Assembly: GCA_016787125.1 (NCBI GenBank)
Contig: JAEUVM010000099.1
Location: 1-47,635, forward strand
From: Chitinophagaceae bacterium
GTDB lineage: Bacteria > Bacteroidota > Bacteroidia > Chitinophagales > Chitinophagaceae
DNA: 47,635 bases
Reading direction: 5' to 3'
Part shown: positions 25,761-33,601 of the stretch, one piece after another
Position numbering within the stretch: the stretch's first letter is position 1
Layout: each line of letters begins with the position of its first letter
The notes under the pieces: generated by a model
Databases searched by the model: none
What the model was told of the DNA's origin: nothing
The model's input: the letters and a program-made list of their open reading frames with translations, nothing else
Position numbers and translations under genes: made by a program

Positions 25761-25783
25761 TACCCTACTATTTTTGTAGACTT
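25761..25783 (-). promoter_or_regulatory. Operator-like element, copy 2
   Basis: Reading the plus strand the site is TACCCTAC, seven bases, GTAGACTT. The TACCCTAC arm and the GTAG core match the palindrome at 30479-30501. The centre falls where the -33 element is expected, at the same distance from the -7 box as in copy 1. Confidence 0.65.
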
Positions 25784-25798
25784 TTAATTTAAAAAAAA

Positions 25799-26827
25799 TC
25801 AGATCGCTTTTATCAGCACCCTTAAACTCCAGATGATGACCATTACTCCCACACATATAAGCATGGTTCTTACCGGTAATTTACCCGCCAGCTTTGCTGC
25901 TACCGGTGCGGCAATCGCCCCTCCCACCATTAACCCGGCTATCACCTGCCAGTGAGTAATACCAATAAGGGTGAAAAAAGAAAGGGCACTGAAAAATGTT
26001 ACAAAAAACTCACTCAGGCTTACACTGCCGATCACATACTGCGGACTGCGTCCCTTTGCAATAAGGGTACTTGTTACCAGGGGGCCCCAGCCACCGCCAC
26101 CGAAGCTGTCAAGAAAACCGCCGGCACCTGCCAGCCAGCCGGCCCTCTTTACTTTCTTTACTTTCTTCACCCGCTTATATGCCTGGTAAAGTATGCGTAT
26201 TCCCAACAACATGCAATAAGCCGCCAGCAACGGTTTGATATAGCTTCCATACTTGTCGCCAAGCCACACCAGCGCCACTGCCCCCACAATAGCACCCAAC
26301 ACACCCGGCACCACCAGCACCCTGAATAGTTTTTTATTTACGTTCCCAAACTTATAATGACTATAACCACTTGCTGCACTGCTGAAAATTTCAGCCGTAT
26401 GCACACTGCCGCTTATTGCCGCCGGACTTACTCCCATACTCATAAGTATGCTTGTGCTGGTAACGCCATAGCCCATTCCCACTGCACCATCCACCAGCTG
26501 GGCGAAAAAGCCAGCCAGCATAAACAAAAGAAAAGACCGGCCAATATTTGCTTTAATGGTTTGTACCAAAGAGCCCACTGGCTCATACCCTGCATAGCGC
26601 AAAATGAAATAGATAACAATCGCGGAAGCAAATGCAATAAGGGAAATAGTCGCTATCCTTTTCCACTTCCGTTCATTCCTGATATTTCCATGCAACTCTT
26701 CTGGCTCTGCACCATTTCCGGTTGCTGCTTCCCCGATGTTGCTTTCGCTTTTGTCTGCCACTTTAGCGGGAACCGGTTGAAATCCCGGTGCGTCAGCTTT
26801 CCTGATATTTTCGCCTGTATAAATCAT
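25799..26827 (-). CDS. TauE/SafE-family sulfur-compound transporter
   Basis: A 342-residue membrane protein with a polar N-terminal extension of about 55 residues and then around eight hydrophobic segments. The GxxxQLVDGAVGMGYG and FLDSFGGGGWGPLVTS segments are the two repeated signature loops of the TauE/SafE (DUF81) family, which move sulfite, sulfonates or related anions across the inner membrane. It starts 5 bp after cysN and ends the sulfate assimilation operon, where it may import sulfate or export sulfite. No other sulfate transporter is in the window. Confidence 0.92.
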   Translation of the reverse strand: MIYTGENIRKADAPGFQPVPAKVADKSESNIGEAATGNGAEPEELHGNIRNERKWKRIATISLIAFASAIVIYFILRYAGYEPVGSLVQTIKANIGRSFLLFMLAGFFAQLVDGAVGMGYGVTSTSILMSMGVSPAAISGSVHTAEIFSSAASGYSHYKFGNVNKKLFRVLVVPGVLGAIVGAVALVWLGDKYGSYIKPLLAAYCMLLGIRILYQAYKRVKKVKKVKRAGWLAGAGGFLDSFGGGGWGPLVTSTLIAKGRSPQYVIGSVSLSEFFVTFFSALSFFTLIGITHWQVIAGLMVGGAIAAPVAAKLAGKLPVRTMLICVGVMVIIWSLRVLIKAI

Positions 26828-26832
26828 TCAGT

Positions 26833-28074
26833 TTATTTCAGCAATACAGCTGCCGCCGTGTGGTTACTTGTTTCATCTATTAATATGGCGCTGCCATTAG
26901 CATACAATTTATCAATGGGATCATACACCAGCGGTGAAGCCGTTTTGATGGTTGCTTTAACCACTTCATTCAGTTTCACACCACTCTCCACCGGCTGCCT
27001 GTCAAGACTGTTCACATCCAGTTTGTATTCCACCTGTTTTACGATGGCCTTTACGAGACGGCTGTTGTGCTGTAACAAATACCTGTTACCAGCCACCAGC
27101 GGCTTTTCATCCATCCAGCAAAGCAGCACATCCAGTTCACTGCTTACCGCCGGTTTATTATCCACCTTGATGATACTATCGCCACGGCTGATGTCAATAT
27201 CATCTGCCAGGTGTATTACAGCAGGCTGCGGGGCAAACACCTCTTCCGTTTCCACGCCACCTGTTTCCAGTCGTGTAATCGTCGTTTCAATACCCTGTGG
27301 CAATATCTTTACCTTGTCGCCCTTTTTGTACACACCGCTTATTACTTTTCCTGCATAGCCTCTGTAGTCATGCAGGTCTTCTGTTTGCGGTCTTATCACC
27401 AGTTGCACCTGGAAACGGCCTTCCGTAAAATTTACATCATCATTCACTTCCACTTCTTCCAGGTGTTCGAGTAATGATTTTCCCTTGTACCAGGAAATGT
27501 TTGTTGAACGCTCCACTATATTATCTCCATCCAATGCACTGATTGGTATGTAAGTCACATCCTTCAGGCCAAGCTGGGAGGCTACTTTATTATACTCGAT
27601 TAAAATGTTGTTGTACACATCCTGCGAGTAATTCACCAGGTCCATTTTATTCACCGCCACCACCACATGCGGAATCCGAAGCAGTGATGCGATGATCGAA
27701 TGCCTGCGTGTTTGTTCTGCCACCCCATTGCGGGCATCCACCAGTATGATGATGAGGCTGGCATTGGAAGCACCGGTGATCATGTTGCGGGTGTATTGCA
27801 CATGACCGGGCGCATCGGCTATGATAAACTTTCTTTTAGGTGTGGTAAAATACCGGTACGCCACATCAATGGTGATACCCTGTTCCCTTTCCGCCCTTAA
27901 ACCATCTGTCAGCAGGGCGAGGTCAACCGATCCGTCTGTTCTGTTCTTTGTTGAACGCTCCAATGCTTCCAGCTGATCAATGAGAATGTTTTTGCTATCG
28001 TAAAGCAAACGGCCAATTAACGTGCTTTTGCCATCATCCACACTGCCTGCCGTTATAAACCGTAATAAATCCAT
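26833..28074 (-). CDS. cysN: Sulfate adenylyltransferase GTPase subunit (CysN)
   Basis: CysN hydrolyses GTP to drive formation of adenosine 5'-phosphosulfate (APS) by CysD. The 413-residue protein has the P-loop GSVDDGKST (residues 10-18), the DAPGH switch, NKMD, and EF-Tu-like C-terminal beta domains. There is no fused APS kinase (CysC) domain. It begins 86 bp after cysD. Confidence 0.97.
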   Translation of the reverse strand: MDLLRFITAGSVDDGKSTLIGRLLYDSKNILIDQLEALERSTKNRTDGSVDLALLTDGLRAEREQGITIDVAYRYFTTPKRKFIIADAPGHVQYTRNMITGASNASLIIILVDARNGVAEQTRRHSIIASLLRIPHVVVAVNKMDLVNYSQDVYNNILIEYNKVASQLGLKDVTYIPISALDGDNIVERSTNISWYKGKSLLEHLEEVEVNDDVNFTEGRFQVQLVIRPQTEDLHDYRGYAGKVISGVYKKGDKVKILPQGIETTITRLETGGVETEEVFAPQPAVIHLADDIDISRGDSIIKVDNKPAVSSELDVLLCWMDEKPLVAGNRYLLQHNSRLVKAIVKQVEYKLDVNSLDRQPVESGVKLNEVVKATIKTASPLVYDPIDKLYANGSAILIDETSNHTAAAVLLK

Positions 28075-28160
28075 TATAAGTTTTAAGTTGTTAGTATTAA
28101 GTTTTGAGAAACAGATCAGGATGCAGATTCTTAATTAATCTTCTGCAACTTATTGTTTCG

Positions 28161-29069
28161 TCAGAAGTACCCATTCTTCTTCCTGTCTTCCATGGCCGCT
28201 TCCGTTACCCTGTCATCAATCCTTGTTTCGCCTCTCTCACTGATGCGGGTGGTGATGATCTCATTGATCACTTCATCCAGTGTGGTGGCTTCGGATTCCA
28301 CCGCTGCTGTACAGGTCATGTCGCCAACCGTTCTGTATCTTACTTTTTTCAACAGCACTTCGTCCTCTTCTCCCGGCTGAACAAACTCACTCAATGCCAC
28401 CAGTTGTCCTTCATGAATGATCACTTCCCGTTCATGGGCAAAATAGATAGAGGGCAGTGCGATGTTCTCTTTCCGGATATAATTCCATACATCCAGTTCC
28501 GTCCAGTTACTGATAGGAAACACCCTCACATTTTCACCTTTATGAATGCGGCCGTTAAAAATGCTCCAGAGTTCCGGTCTTTGCAGTTTGGGGTCCCATT
28601 GGCCAAATTCGTCCCGCACAGAAAAGATGCGTTCTTTCGCCCTGGCCTTTTCCTCATCACGACGGGCACCGCCGATACAACAATCAAATTTGAACTCTTC
28701 TATCGTATCAAGCAGTGTATGTGTCTGCAGCCAGTTGCGGCTGGGAAATTTTCCTTTGGGTTCTGTCAGGTTCTTTTGCCTGATCGTGTCTTCCACTTTT
28801 CGTACAACAAGGTTTGATCCCGTCTCTGCAGCCAGTTGATCTCTGAAGTCAAGCGCTTCGGGAAAGTTGTGACCGGTATCAATATGTACCAATGGAAAAG
28901 GCAGTTTGCCGGGGGCAAATGCTTTCAATGCCAGATGAACCAATGTTATTGAATCCTTTCCTCCGCTGAAAAGCAGTGCCGGTCTTTCAAACTGTGCAGC
29001 CACTTCACGGAAAATATGAATACTCTCCGCTTCCAGCTGCTCCAGGTAATCAAGATGGTATGAATCCAT
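28161..29069 (-). CDS. cysD: Sulfate adenylyltransferase catalytic subunit (CysD)
   Basis: CysD transfers AMP from ATP to sulfate, giving APS. The 302-residue protein has the PP-loop SGGKDS at residues 35-40, the HIDTGHNFPE strand and the GGARRDEEKARAKERIFS and FPISNWTELDVWNYI segments of the family, and ends in the usual RxxDDRVTEAAMEDRKKNGYF tail. It is cotranscribed with cysH (44 bp upstream) and cysN. Confidence 0.98.
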   Translation of the reverse strand: MDSYHLDYLEQLEAESIHIFREVAAQFERPALLFSGGKDSITLVHLALKAFAPGKLPFPLVHIDTGHNFPEALDFRDQLAAETGSNLVVRKVEDTIRQKNLTEPKGKFPSRNWLQTHTLLDTIEEFKFDCCIGGARRDEEKARAKERIFSVRDEFGQWDPKLQRPELWSIFNGRIHKGENVRVFPISNWTELDVWNYIRKENIALPSIYFAHEREVIIHEGQLVALSEFVQPGEEDEVLLKKVRYRTVGDMTCTAAVESEATTLDEVINEIITTRISERGETRIDDRVTEAAMEDRKKNGYF

Positions 29070-29113
29070 AATCTTTTACTTCTTGTTCTTTAACAAATAA
29101 TGACTGCTGATCA

Positions 29114-29809
29114 TCACCTGGCCGTATGAAGCCCGCATTCCTTCTGCGACGTTTCCCACCACCAACGGCCGGCCCTTGGATCTTCACCCGGCTCGATGGC
29201 TCGGGTACAGGGTGCACAACCAATGCTGATAAATCCTTTATCGTGAAGCGGGTTGTACGGCACATTATGCAGTTGGATGTAGTCCATCATTTCATCATAG
29301 CTCCAATGAATCAACGGGTTGAATTTATACAGCTTCCGGTCTTCATCCCATTCCAGCATTTTCATAACCTGCCGGTTGGCCGACTGTGCAGACCGTAAAC
29401 CGGTAACCCATACTGCCGCACCTGCCAGTGCCCTGTTCAACGGTTTTACTTTACGGATATAGCAACATTCTTTCCTGTTCTCAACCGATTCATAAAAACT
29501 GTTTACACCTTTTGCATTTACAAATGCTTCCACTGCTTCCGCCTCCGGAAAGTAAACATGTACCGGCTGCTTATAGCGGGCCATTGTTCTGTCAAGCAAT
29601 TCATACGCCTCTGCGTAAAGTCTCCCTGTGTCAAGGGTAAACACTTTAACCGGTATATTATTCCTGAACAGCACATCGGTAATCACCTGGTCTTCCTGCC
29701 CAAGTGAGGAAGAAAAAACCACCTTCCCGGGAAAAAGGTCAGCTACGATGGATAGCCCTTCCTGCAGGGAGGCGTTCTCAATCTGTACTATTTGCTCTTT
29801 ACTCAACAT
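29114..29809 (-). CDS. cysH: Assimilatory APS reductase (CysH)
   Basis: CysH reduces activated sulfate to sulfite using thioredoxin. The 231-residue protein has two cysteine pairs, Cys115-Cys116 (KECCYIRKV) and Cys198-x2-Cys201 (GCAPCTR), that bind a 4Fe-4S cluster, plus the catalytic Cys225 in ECGLH. The presence of the cluster cysteines marks it as an APS rather than PAPS reductase, which agrees with the lack of an APS kinase in the operon. Its start overlaps the end of the peroxiredoxin gene by 11 bp. Confidence 0.97.
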   Translation of the reverse strand: MLSKEQIVQIENASLQEGLSIVADLFPGKVVFSSSLGQEDQVITDVLFRNNIPVKVFTLDTGRLYAEAYELLDRTMARYKQPVHVYFPEAEAVEAFVNAKGVNSFYESVENRKECCYIRKVKPLNRALAGAAVWVTGLRSAQSANRQVMKMLEWDEDRKLYKFNPLIHWSYDEMMDYIQLHNVPYNPLHDKGFISIGCAPCTRAIEPGEDPRAGRWWWETSQKECGLHTAR

Positions 29810-30437
29810 CCGGTTGTGGTGTATATCGCAAATAGGGTTTCACCACTTTCACTCCTTTCGGAAATTTCTTAATGGCATCTTCGGTAGAAACAGCCGGCAC
29901 CACGATCACATCTTCCCCATGCTTCCAGTCGGCCGGAGTGGCCACACTGTAGTTGGCTGTAAGCTGGAGGGATTCAACCACACGCAGCACTTCATAAAAA
30001 TTACGGCCCGTGGATGCCGGGTAAATGATCATCAGCTTTACCAGTTTATCCGGCCCGATCACAAAAAGTGAGCGAACGGTGGCTGTGGCCGATGCATTAG
30101 GATGGATCATATCATATAGAGTGGCCACCTGCCTGTCTTCATCAGCAATAATAGGAAAGCCGACATGACAATGCTGAGTTTCATTGATATCATTGCGCCA
30201 CTCCAGGTGCTTGTCCAGCGGATCAATGCTTACGGCAAGCACTTTTACATTGCGTTTGGCAAACTCTTCCTGCAATAAAGCGGTTTTACCCAGTTCTGTG
30301 GTGCACACAGGGGTAAAATCAGCCGGGTGTGAAAAAAGGATTCCCCAGCCATCGCCCAGGAATTCATAAAAGTCAATCTCACCTTCTGTTGTTTTTGCCC
30401 GGAAATTGGGGGCTTTATCGCCTAACCTGAGTGACAT
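29799..30437 (-). CDS. 1-Cys (Prx6-type) peroxiredoxin
   Basis: A 212-residue peroxiredoxin with peroxidatic Cys45 in HPADFTPVCTTEL and the long C-terminal dimerisation domain of the Prx6/1-Cys group; there is no obvious resolving cysteine in the usual position. It reduces peroxides, probably with an external thiol. It is the first gene of the sulfate assimilation operon, overlapping cysH by 11 bp, so its expression follows sulfur demand; this may protect the oxygen-sensitive APS reductase cluster or use the thiols it produces, both inference. The start codon lies about 18 nt after the predicted transcription start. Confidence 0.95.
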   Translation of the reverse strand: MSLRLGDKAPNFRAKTTEGEIDFYEFLGDGWGILFSHPADFTPVCTTELGKTALLQEEFAKRNVKVLAVSIDPLDKHLEWRNDINETQHCHVGFPIIADEDRQVATLYDMIHPNASATATVRSLFVIGPDKLVKLMIIYPASTGRNFYEVLRVVESLQLTANYSVATPADWKHGEDVIVVPAVSTEDAIKKFPKGVKVVKPYLRYTPQPDVE

Positions 30438-30458
30438 ATGATCAGTGTTTGTTTGCCG

Positions 30459-30490
30459 CGAAGATAGCCGATACAGATTACCCTACCAAA
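30459..30490 (-). promoter_or_regulatory. Promoter of the peroxiredoxin-cysHDN-tauE operon
   Basis: On the minus strand TTTG (30487-30490), 20 bp, then TATCTTCG (30459-30466), one mismatch from the Bacteroidota consensus TTTG-N19-21-TAnnTTTG. The -33 TTTG lies in the centre of the operator palindrome. Confidence 0.65.
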
Positions 30491-30501
30491 CAAGTAGGGT
30501 A
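30479..30501 (-). promoter_or_regulatory. Operator-like palindrome, copy 1
   Basis: A perfect inverted repeat TACCCTAC-N7-GTAGGGTA, 23 bp long, 42 bp upstream of the peroxiredoxin start and centred on the -33 box. Size and form suit a dimeric winged-helix repressor such as the Rrf2-family protein encoded 40 bp away. Confidence 0.75.
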
Positions 30502-30541
30502 GAATTAGGCTTTGGTTTGCTAACAGTTGTCAGGCAGGAAT

Positions 30542-30949
30542 TTATACCACTAAATCCGCCAATGTTTTCTTCTCCAGTATAGCCAGTTGGGCATCCCGAA
30601 CGCCGATCATAATATCATGAAGGCCACAATGTTTTTCATCGCAGTTCTTACATTTCTGGTAAAAGTAAAGACTGACACAGGGCAGCATGGCTATCGGACC
30701 ATCCACCACCCTAATCACCCGGGCCACAGGAACACGGGAGGGTTTTTGTGCAAGAAAATATCCCCCGCCCTTTCCTTTCTTACTCTCGAGGATACCATCC
30801 TTTTTTAATTGCAGTAAAATATTTTCAAGAAATTTCAGCGGTATTTTCTTTTTCCTGGCAATATCTGATATAAGCACCGGTCCCTGCTCGTACCTGCTCA
30901 CCAGCATTTCAAGCGCCCTGAAGGCATATTGTGTTTTCTTAGAAAGCAT
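30542..30949 (-). CDS. Rrf2-family transcriptional regulator with four cysteines
   Basis: A 135-residue winged-helix regulator of the Rrf2 family (relatives IscR, CymR, NsrR). The N-terminal MLSKKTQYAFRALEML and LKFLENILLQLKKDGILESKKGKGGGYFLA are the helix-turn-helix and wing. The dimerisation region carries Cys91, Cys100, Cys103 and Cys108 (spacing 8, 2 and 4), possibly an iron-sulfur site; IscR uses three cysteines with spacing 5 and 5, so this pattern is different. It is the last gene of the CDF-OsmC-Rrf2 run and adjoins the sulfate operon promoter, making it the candidate regulator of the shared operator. Confidence 0.92.
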   Translation of the reverse strand: MLSKKTQYAFRALEMLVSRYEQGPVLISDIARKKKIPLKFLENILLQLKKDGILESKKGKGGGYFLAQKPSRVPVARVIRVVDGPIAMLPCVSLYFYQKCKNCDEKHCGLHDIMIGVRDAQLAILEKKTLADLVV

Positions 30950-30953
30950 GTAT

Positions 30954-31346
30954 TTATTCTATAACAAGTGTATAGGTGACCGGTGAATTTTTCTTCAGCA
31001 TGGCCGACACACCACAGTATTTATCTAATGAAAGTTCGATGGCCTTTTTCACCTTCTCCTCATTTTCTGCTGCCGTTTTCATCCTGTAAGTAATATTCAC
31101 CTCCGTAAACACTTTGGGATGTTCATCCGTTTGTGATGCTTGTGTTTCTATGCGGAAGTCTGAAAATTCCACCCGCATTTTTGTCAGGATATCCACCACA
31201 TCTATACCGCTGCAGCCGGCAAGACCACTCAGCAGCAATGCCTTGGGGCCATGACCCTTCTTTTTACTGCCATCGATCCTGATCGTATTGCCATCATGAT
31301 CCGCTTCAAACTCATGTTCCTTTATCCAGGTGGTGATCGTTTTCAT
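30954..31346 (-). CDS. OsmC-family protein
   Basis: A 130-residue OsmC/Ohr-family protein, which typically reduces organic hydroperoxides through two cysteines. Cys45 in SGLAGCSGIDVVDIL and Cys111 in DKYCGVSAML are the expected pair. I start at the ATG at 31346: the family begins here and this ATG overlaps the upstream TGA as ATGA, indicating translational coupling. The longer frame to 31397 lies inside the transporter gene. It ends 5 bp before rrf2. Confidence 0.9.
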   Translation of the reverse strand: MKTITTWIKEHEFEADHDGNTIRIDGSKKKGHGPKALLLSGLAGCSGIDVVDILTKMRVEFSDFRIETQASQTDEHPKVFTEVNITYRMKTAAENEEKVKKAIELSLDKYCGVSAMLKKNSPVTYTLVIE

Positions 31347-32362
31347 ACTGTACCCAGTTGATGTTTTTGATTTTGCCGGATATTTTCCGGTGTCCATATT
31401 ACTGTATGGTCAAAATTATGCTTTCGTTCGGTGCAATCCGTTTTACTGCAAATGCTGCAGGAAAAAGGCAGACAGCCATCGGAGTGTACAAACATTTCGA
31501 GCGACTCGCCGAATTCTTTTTTGATCAACTCAGACAATGCATCTACTTCCCGGTGTGCTTCATGCACATTCAGGTACCAGGGTACGGTAAGGTGGCAATC
31601 CACATGCAATACTGATCCGTATTTTATCACCCGCAGGTTGTGCAGGTCTACCCAGTTCACTCTTCTGTTCCGGTTAAGCACATCCACCATTTTTTCCAGC
31701 AACTTTTCATCAGCCTCATCCATTATACCTGCTATGGAACTGCGGATAATACGATAGCCTGTAAACACGATAAATGCCCCGAAGCCGATAGCCACCACAC
31801 CATCGATCCATACATAACCGGTCAATTTCAGCAATACCAGTCCTGCAATAATTCCTGCAGTGGACCAGGTATCTGTTTGCAAGTGCCGTCCGCTGGCTTC
31901 AAGTGCCAGCGAATTATTCCTTGCAGCCACCCGGCGGCAATAATACCCCAATGCATAATTTACCACCGCTGTGCCCGCCACCAGCCAGATACCGAAATCG
32001 AGCCGGTGCAATTCGGCAGGATGTATGAAATTCAATATGGCCTTATATAAAACAATAGTACCAGCCGCACCGATCAGTGTGCCTTCTACTGCCGCAGACA
32101 GAAACTCTGCCTTACCATGCCCGTATGGATGATCCGTATCCCTGGGCCTCGCGGCTACACTAAGACTGTAAAGCCCGATAATTCCTGCCGCCACATTCAC
32201 GATACTTTCCAATGCATCAGTAAGGATGGAAACGGAATGTGTAAAATAATAAGCGGCAAACTTTACGAGCAGCAGCACGCCTGAAATGGCGGCCACCCAT
32301 TTCTGAACATTCAGATTCTGTTTTGCCTGGTTCACCGGGTGTTTGATTATGGGTGCCGCCAA
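31343..32362 (-). CDS. Cation diffusion facilitator with cysteine-rich tail
   Basis: A 339-residue CDF-family transporter, which exports divalent metals (Zn, Fe, Mn, Co, Cd) in exchange for protons. Five to six membrane segments are visible, with the metal-site motifs LTDALES (about residue 47) and RHLQTDTWS (about residue 158), and the cytoplasmic ferredoxin-like domain. After it the C-terminus carries a Cys/His-rich extension (CLPFSCSICSKTDC with nearby His residues), which could bind metal as a sensor. It is first in an operon with osmC and rrf2, the osmC start overlapping its stop. Confidence 0.92.
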   Translation of the reverse strand: MAAPIIKHPVNQAKQNLNVQKWVAAISGVLLLVKFAAYYFTHSVSILTDALESIVNVAAGIIGLYSLSVAARPRDTDHPYGHGKAEFLSAAVEGTLIGAAGTIVLYKAILNFIHPAELHRLDFGIWLVAGTAVVNYALGYYCRRVAARNNSLALEASGRHLQTDTWSTAGIIAGLVLLKLTGYVWIDGVVAIGFGAFIVFTGYRIIRSSIAGIMDEADEKLLEKMVDVLNRNRRVNWVDLHNLRVIKYGSVLHVDCHLTVPWYLNVHEAHREVDALSELIKKEFGESLEMFVHSDGCLPFSCSICSKTDCTERKHNFDHTVIWTPENIRQNQKHQLGTV

Positions 32363-32370
32363 ATTACACT

Positions 32371-32408
32371 AAATAAAATTGCCCTTACCTGATGGCAAGG
32401 GCAATTTT
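32371..32408 (-). terminator. Intrinsic terminator after the surface-protein pair
   Basis: On the minus strand an 11-bp stem AAATTGCCCTT / AAGGGCAATTT with a 10-nt loop runs into TATTT. It lies 22 bp after the stop codon of the T9SS-sorted protein. Confidence 0.85.
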
Positions 32409-32430
32409 TGCATATTGGTTTTGATACTAT

Positions 32431-33564
32431 TTATCTGATTACAGTAAACTTCTTGTTCAGCTCAATGCTTGGGTCGCTACCCGACAGCAGGTACTGACCG
32501 GCTGACAGATCGCTTACGTTAAGCTGGATGGTGTTATTACCGCTGTTGATCTGGGTCGGAACACGGCGTACTGTTCTGCCATTCATATCTACGATCAGCA
32601 GGTCGGTCCTAACGGCTTTGTCAGAGTTGATTACTACGGTGATATTGTCTTTAGCCGGTACAGGATACAGAACCACATCAAACTGGCCAGCTCGGCAGTT
32701 GGTTCGCTTAATTTCTGTATAGGTGTATCTTCCATCCATATCAACCTGGCGCAGACGGTAGAAAGCGGCTCCACCTTTGAGGTCCAGGTATCGGTAACTC
32801 CGTGAGGAATTGCTGTTACCCGCCGCATTTACAGTGCCAATAACAGTCCAATCAAGTCCGTTTTCACTCCGCTGTATCTCAAACAGGTTGCTGTTCTGTT
32901 CTGTTACTGTAGTCCAGGAAAGCATAGCTCCCTTTTCAGAACAATTTGCATCATACTGGCTGAATGTAACCGGCAATGAAACGCCATTAAGTTGGGAGTA
33001 AGAGTACCCGCTGTATCCGCCTGGTCCGTTAACTGCAGACCCGCCGTAGTATAATGCGCCATAATCTGTATAATCGTTTCCGGCCATCTCAATATAAAGA
33101 GCATGCTGTGAAGTGCTGCCGCCATCAGGAAGGTGAGCAAACCGCACATTGGCAAGACCGGGTGCTCCGGTAATCTCCAGTTCAAGTATGTTGGTTGTGG
33201 TGGTGGTAAAATTAAAAGGAGCCCCACCAAGTACTACTGAAGAAAACAGGTAATTATAGTAACCGCCTTCGTTGACAAAAGCAATGGGCGTTGCACTGTT
33301 TACTGTGCTAAAGTTATAGCTGGGAATGTTTGCAGCCACAAAGTTATTCACGATAGACACTGTCGGAATCGGGGCAGCTGTATTAGGAATCTGCAGTACG
33401 AACTGCACGTTTGTAAAGGGAGCAGTAAATGCGGAACTGGCCCTCAATGCGATGATCACCCGGTTATTTGCTGATCCGGAAAGCAGTGTTCCCTGCACGG
33501 TTTGTGCGCTGCTATTCTGTAAAACAGCAATTAAAAGGGCAACTATTAATAAAACTTTTCTCAT
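32431..33564 (-). CDS. Surface protein with cohesin-like domain and T9SS type A sorting domain
   Basis: A 377-residue protein started at the ATG at 33564, where a signal peptide begins (about residues 1-20, ending SSA before QTVQGT). The N-terminal ~150 residues form a strand-rich module (VIIALRASSAFTAPFTNVQFVL and following) that resembles cohesin/CBM-like beta sandwiches. The C-terminal ~75 residues, with YPVPAKDNI, VDMNGRTVRR, and LSAGQYLL ending in KKFTVIR, are a type A sorting domain for the type IX secretion system, so the protein should be exported to the cell surface. It lies 37 bp after the upstream surface-protein gene, suggesting one transcript. Confidence 0.82.
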   Translation of the reverse strand: MRKVLLIVALLIAVLQNSSAQTVQGTLLSGSANNRVIIALRASSAFTAPFTNVQFVLQIPNTAAPIPTVSIVNNFVAANIPSYNFSTVNSATPIAFVNEGGYYNYLFSSVVLGGAPFNFTTTTTNILELEITGAPGLANVRFAHLPDGGSTSQHALYIEMAGNDYTDYGALYYGGSAVNGPGGYSGYSYSQLNGVSLPVTFSQYDANCSEKGAMLSWTTVTEQNSNLFEIQRSENGLDWTVIGTVNAAGNSNSSRSYRYLDLKGGAAFYRLRQVDMDGRYTYTEIKRTNCRAGQFDVVLYPVPAKDNITVVINSDKAVRTDLLIVDMNGRTVRRVPTQINSGNNTIQLNVSDLSAGQYLLSGSDPSIELNKKFTVIR

Positions 33565-33601
33565 AACTCTTTTTTTTATGGTTAATAACCAGTTTTTCAT
33601 T

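Noticed and set aside
25596-25856. N-terminal extension of the TonB-dependent receptor
   Set aside because: It crosses the promoter, operator and leader; the signal peptide starts at 25595.
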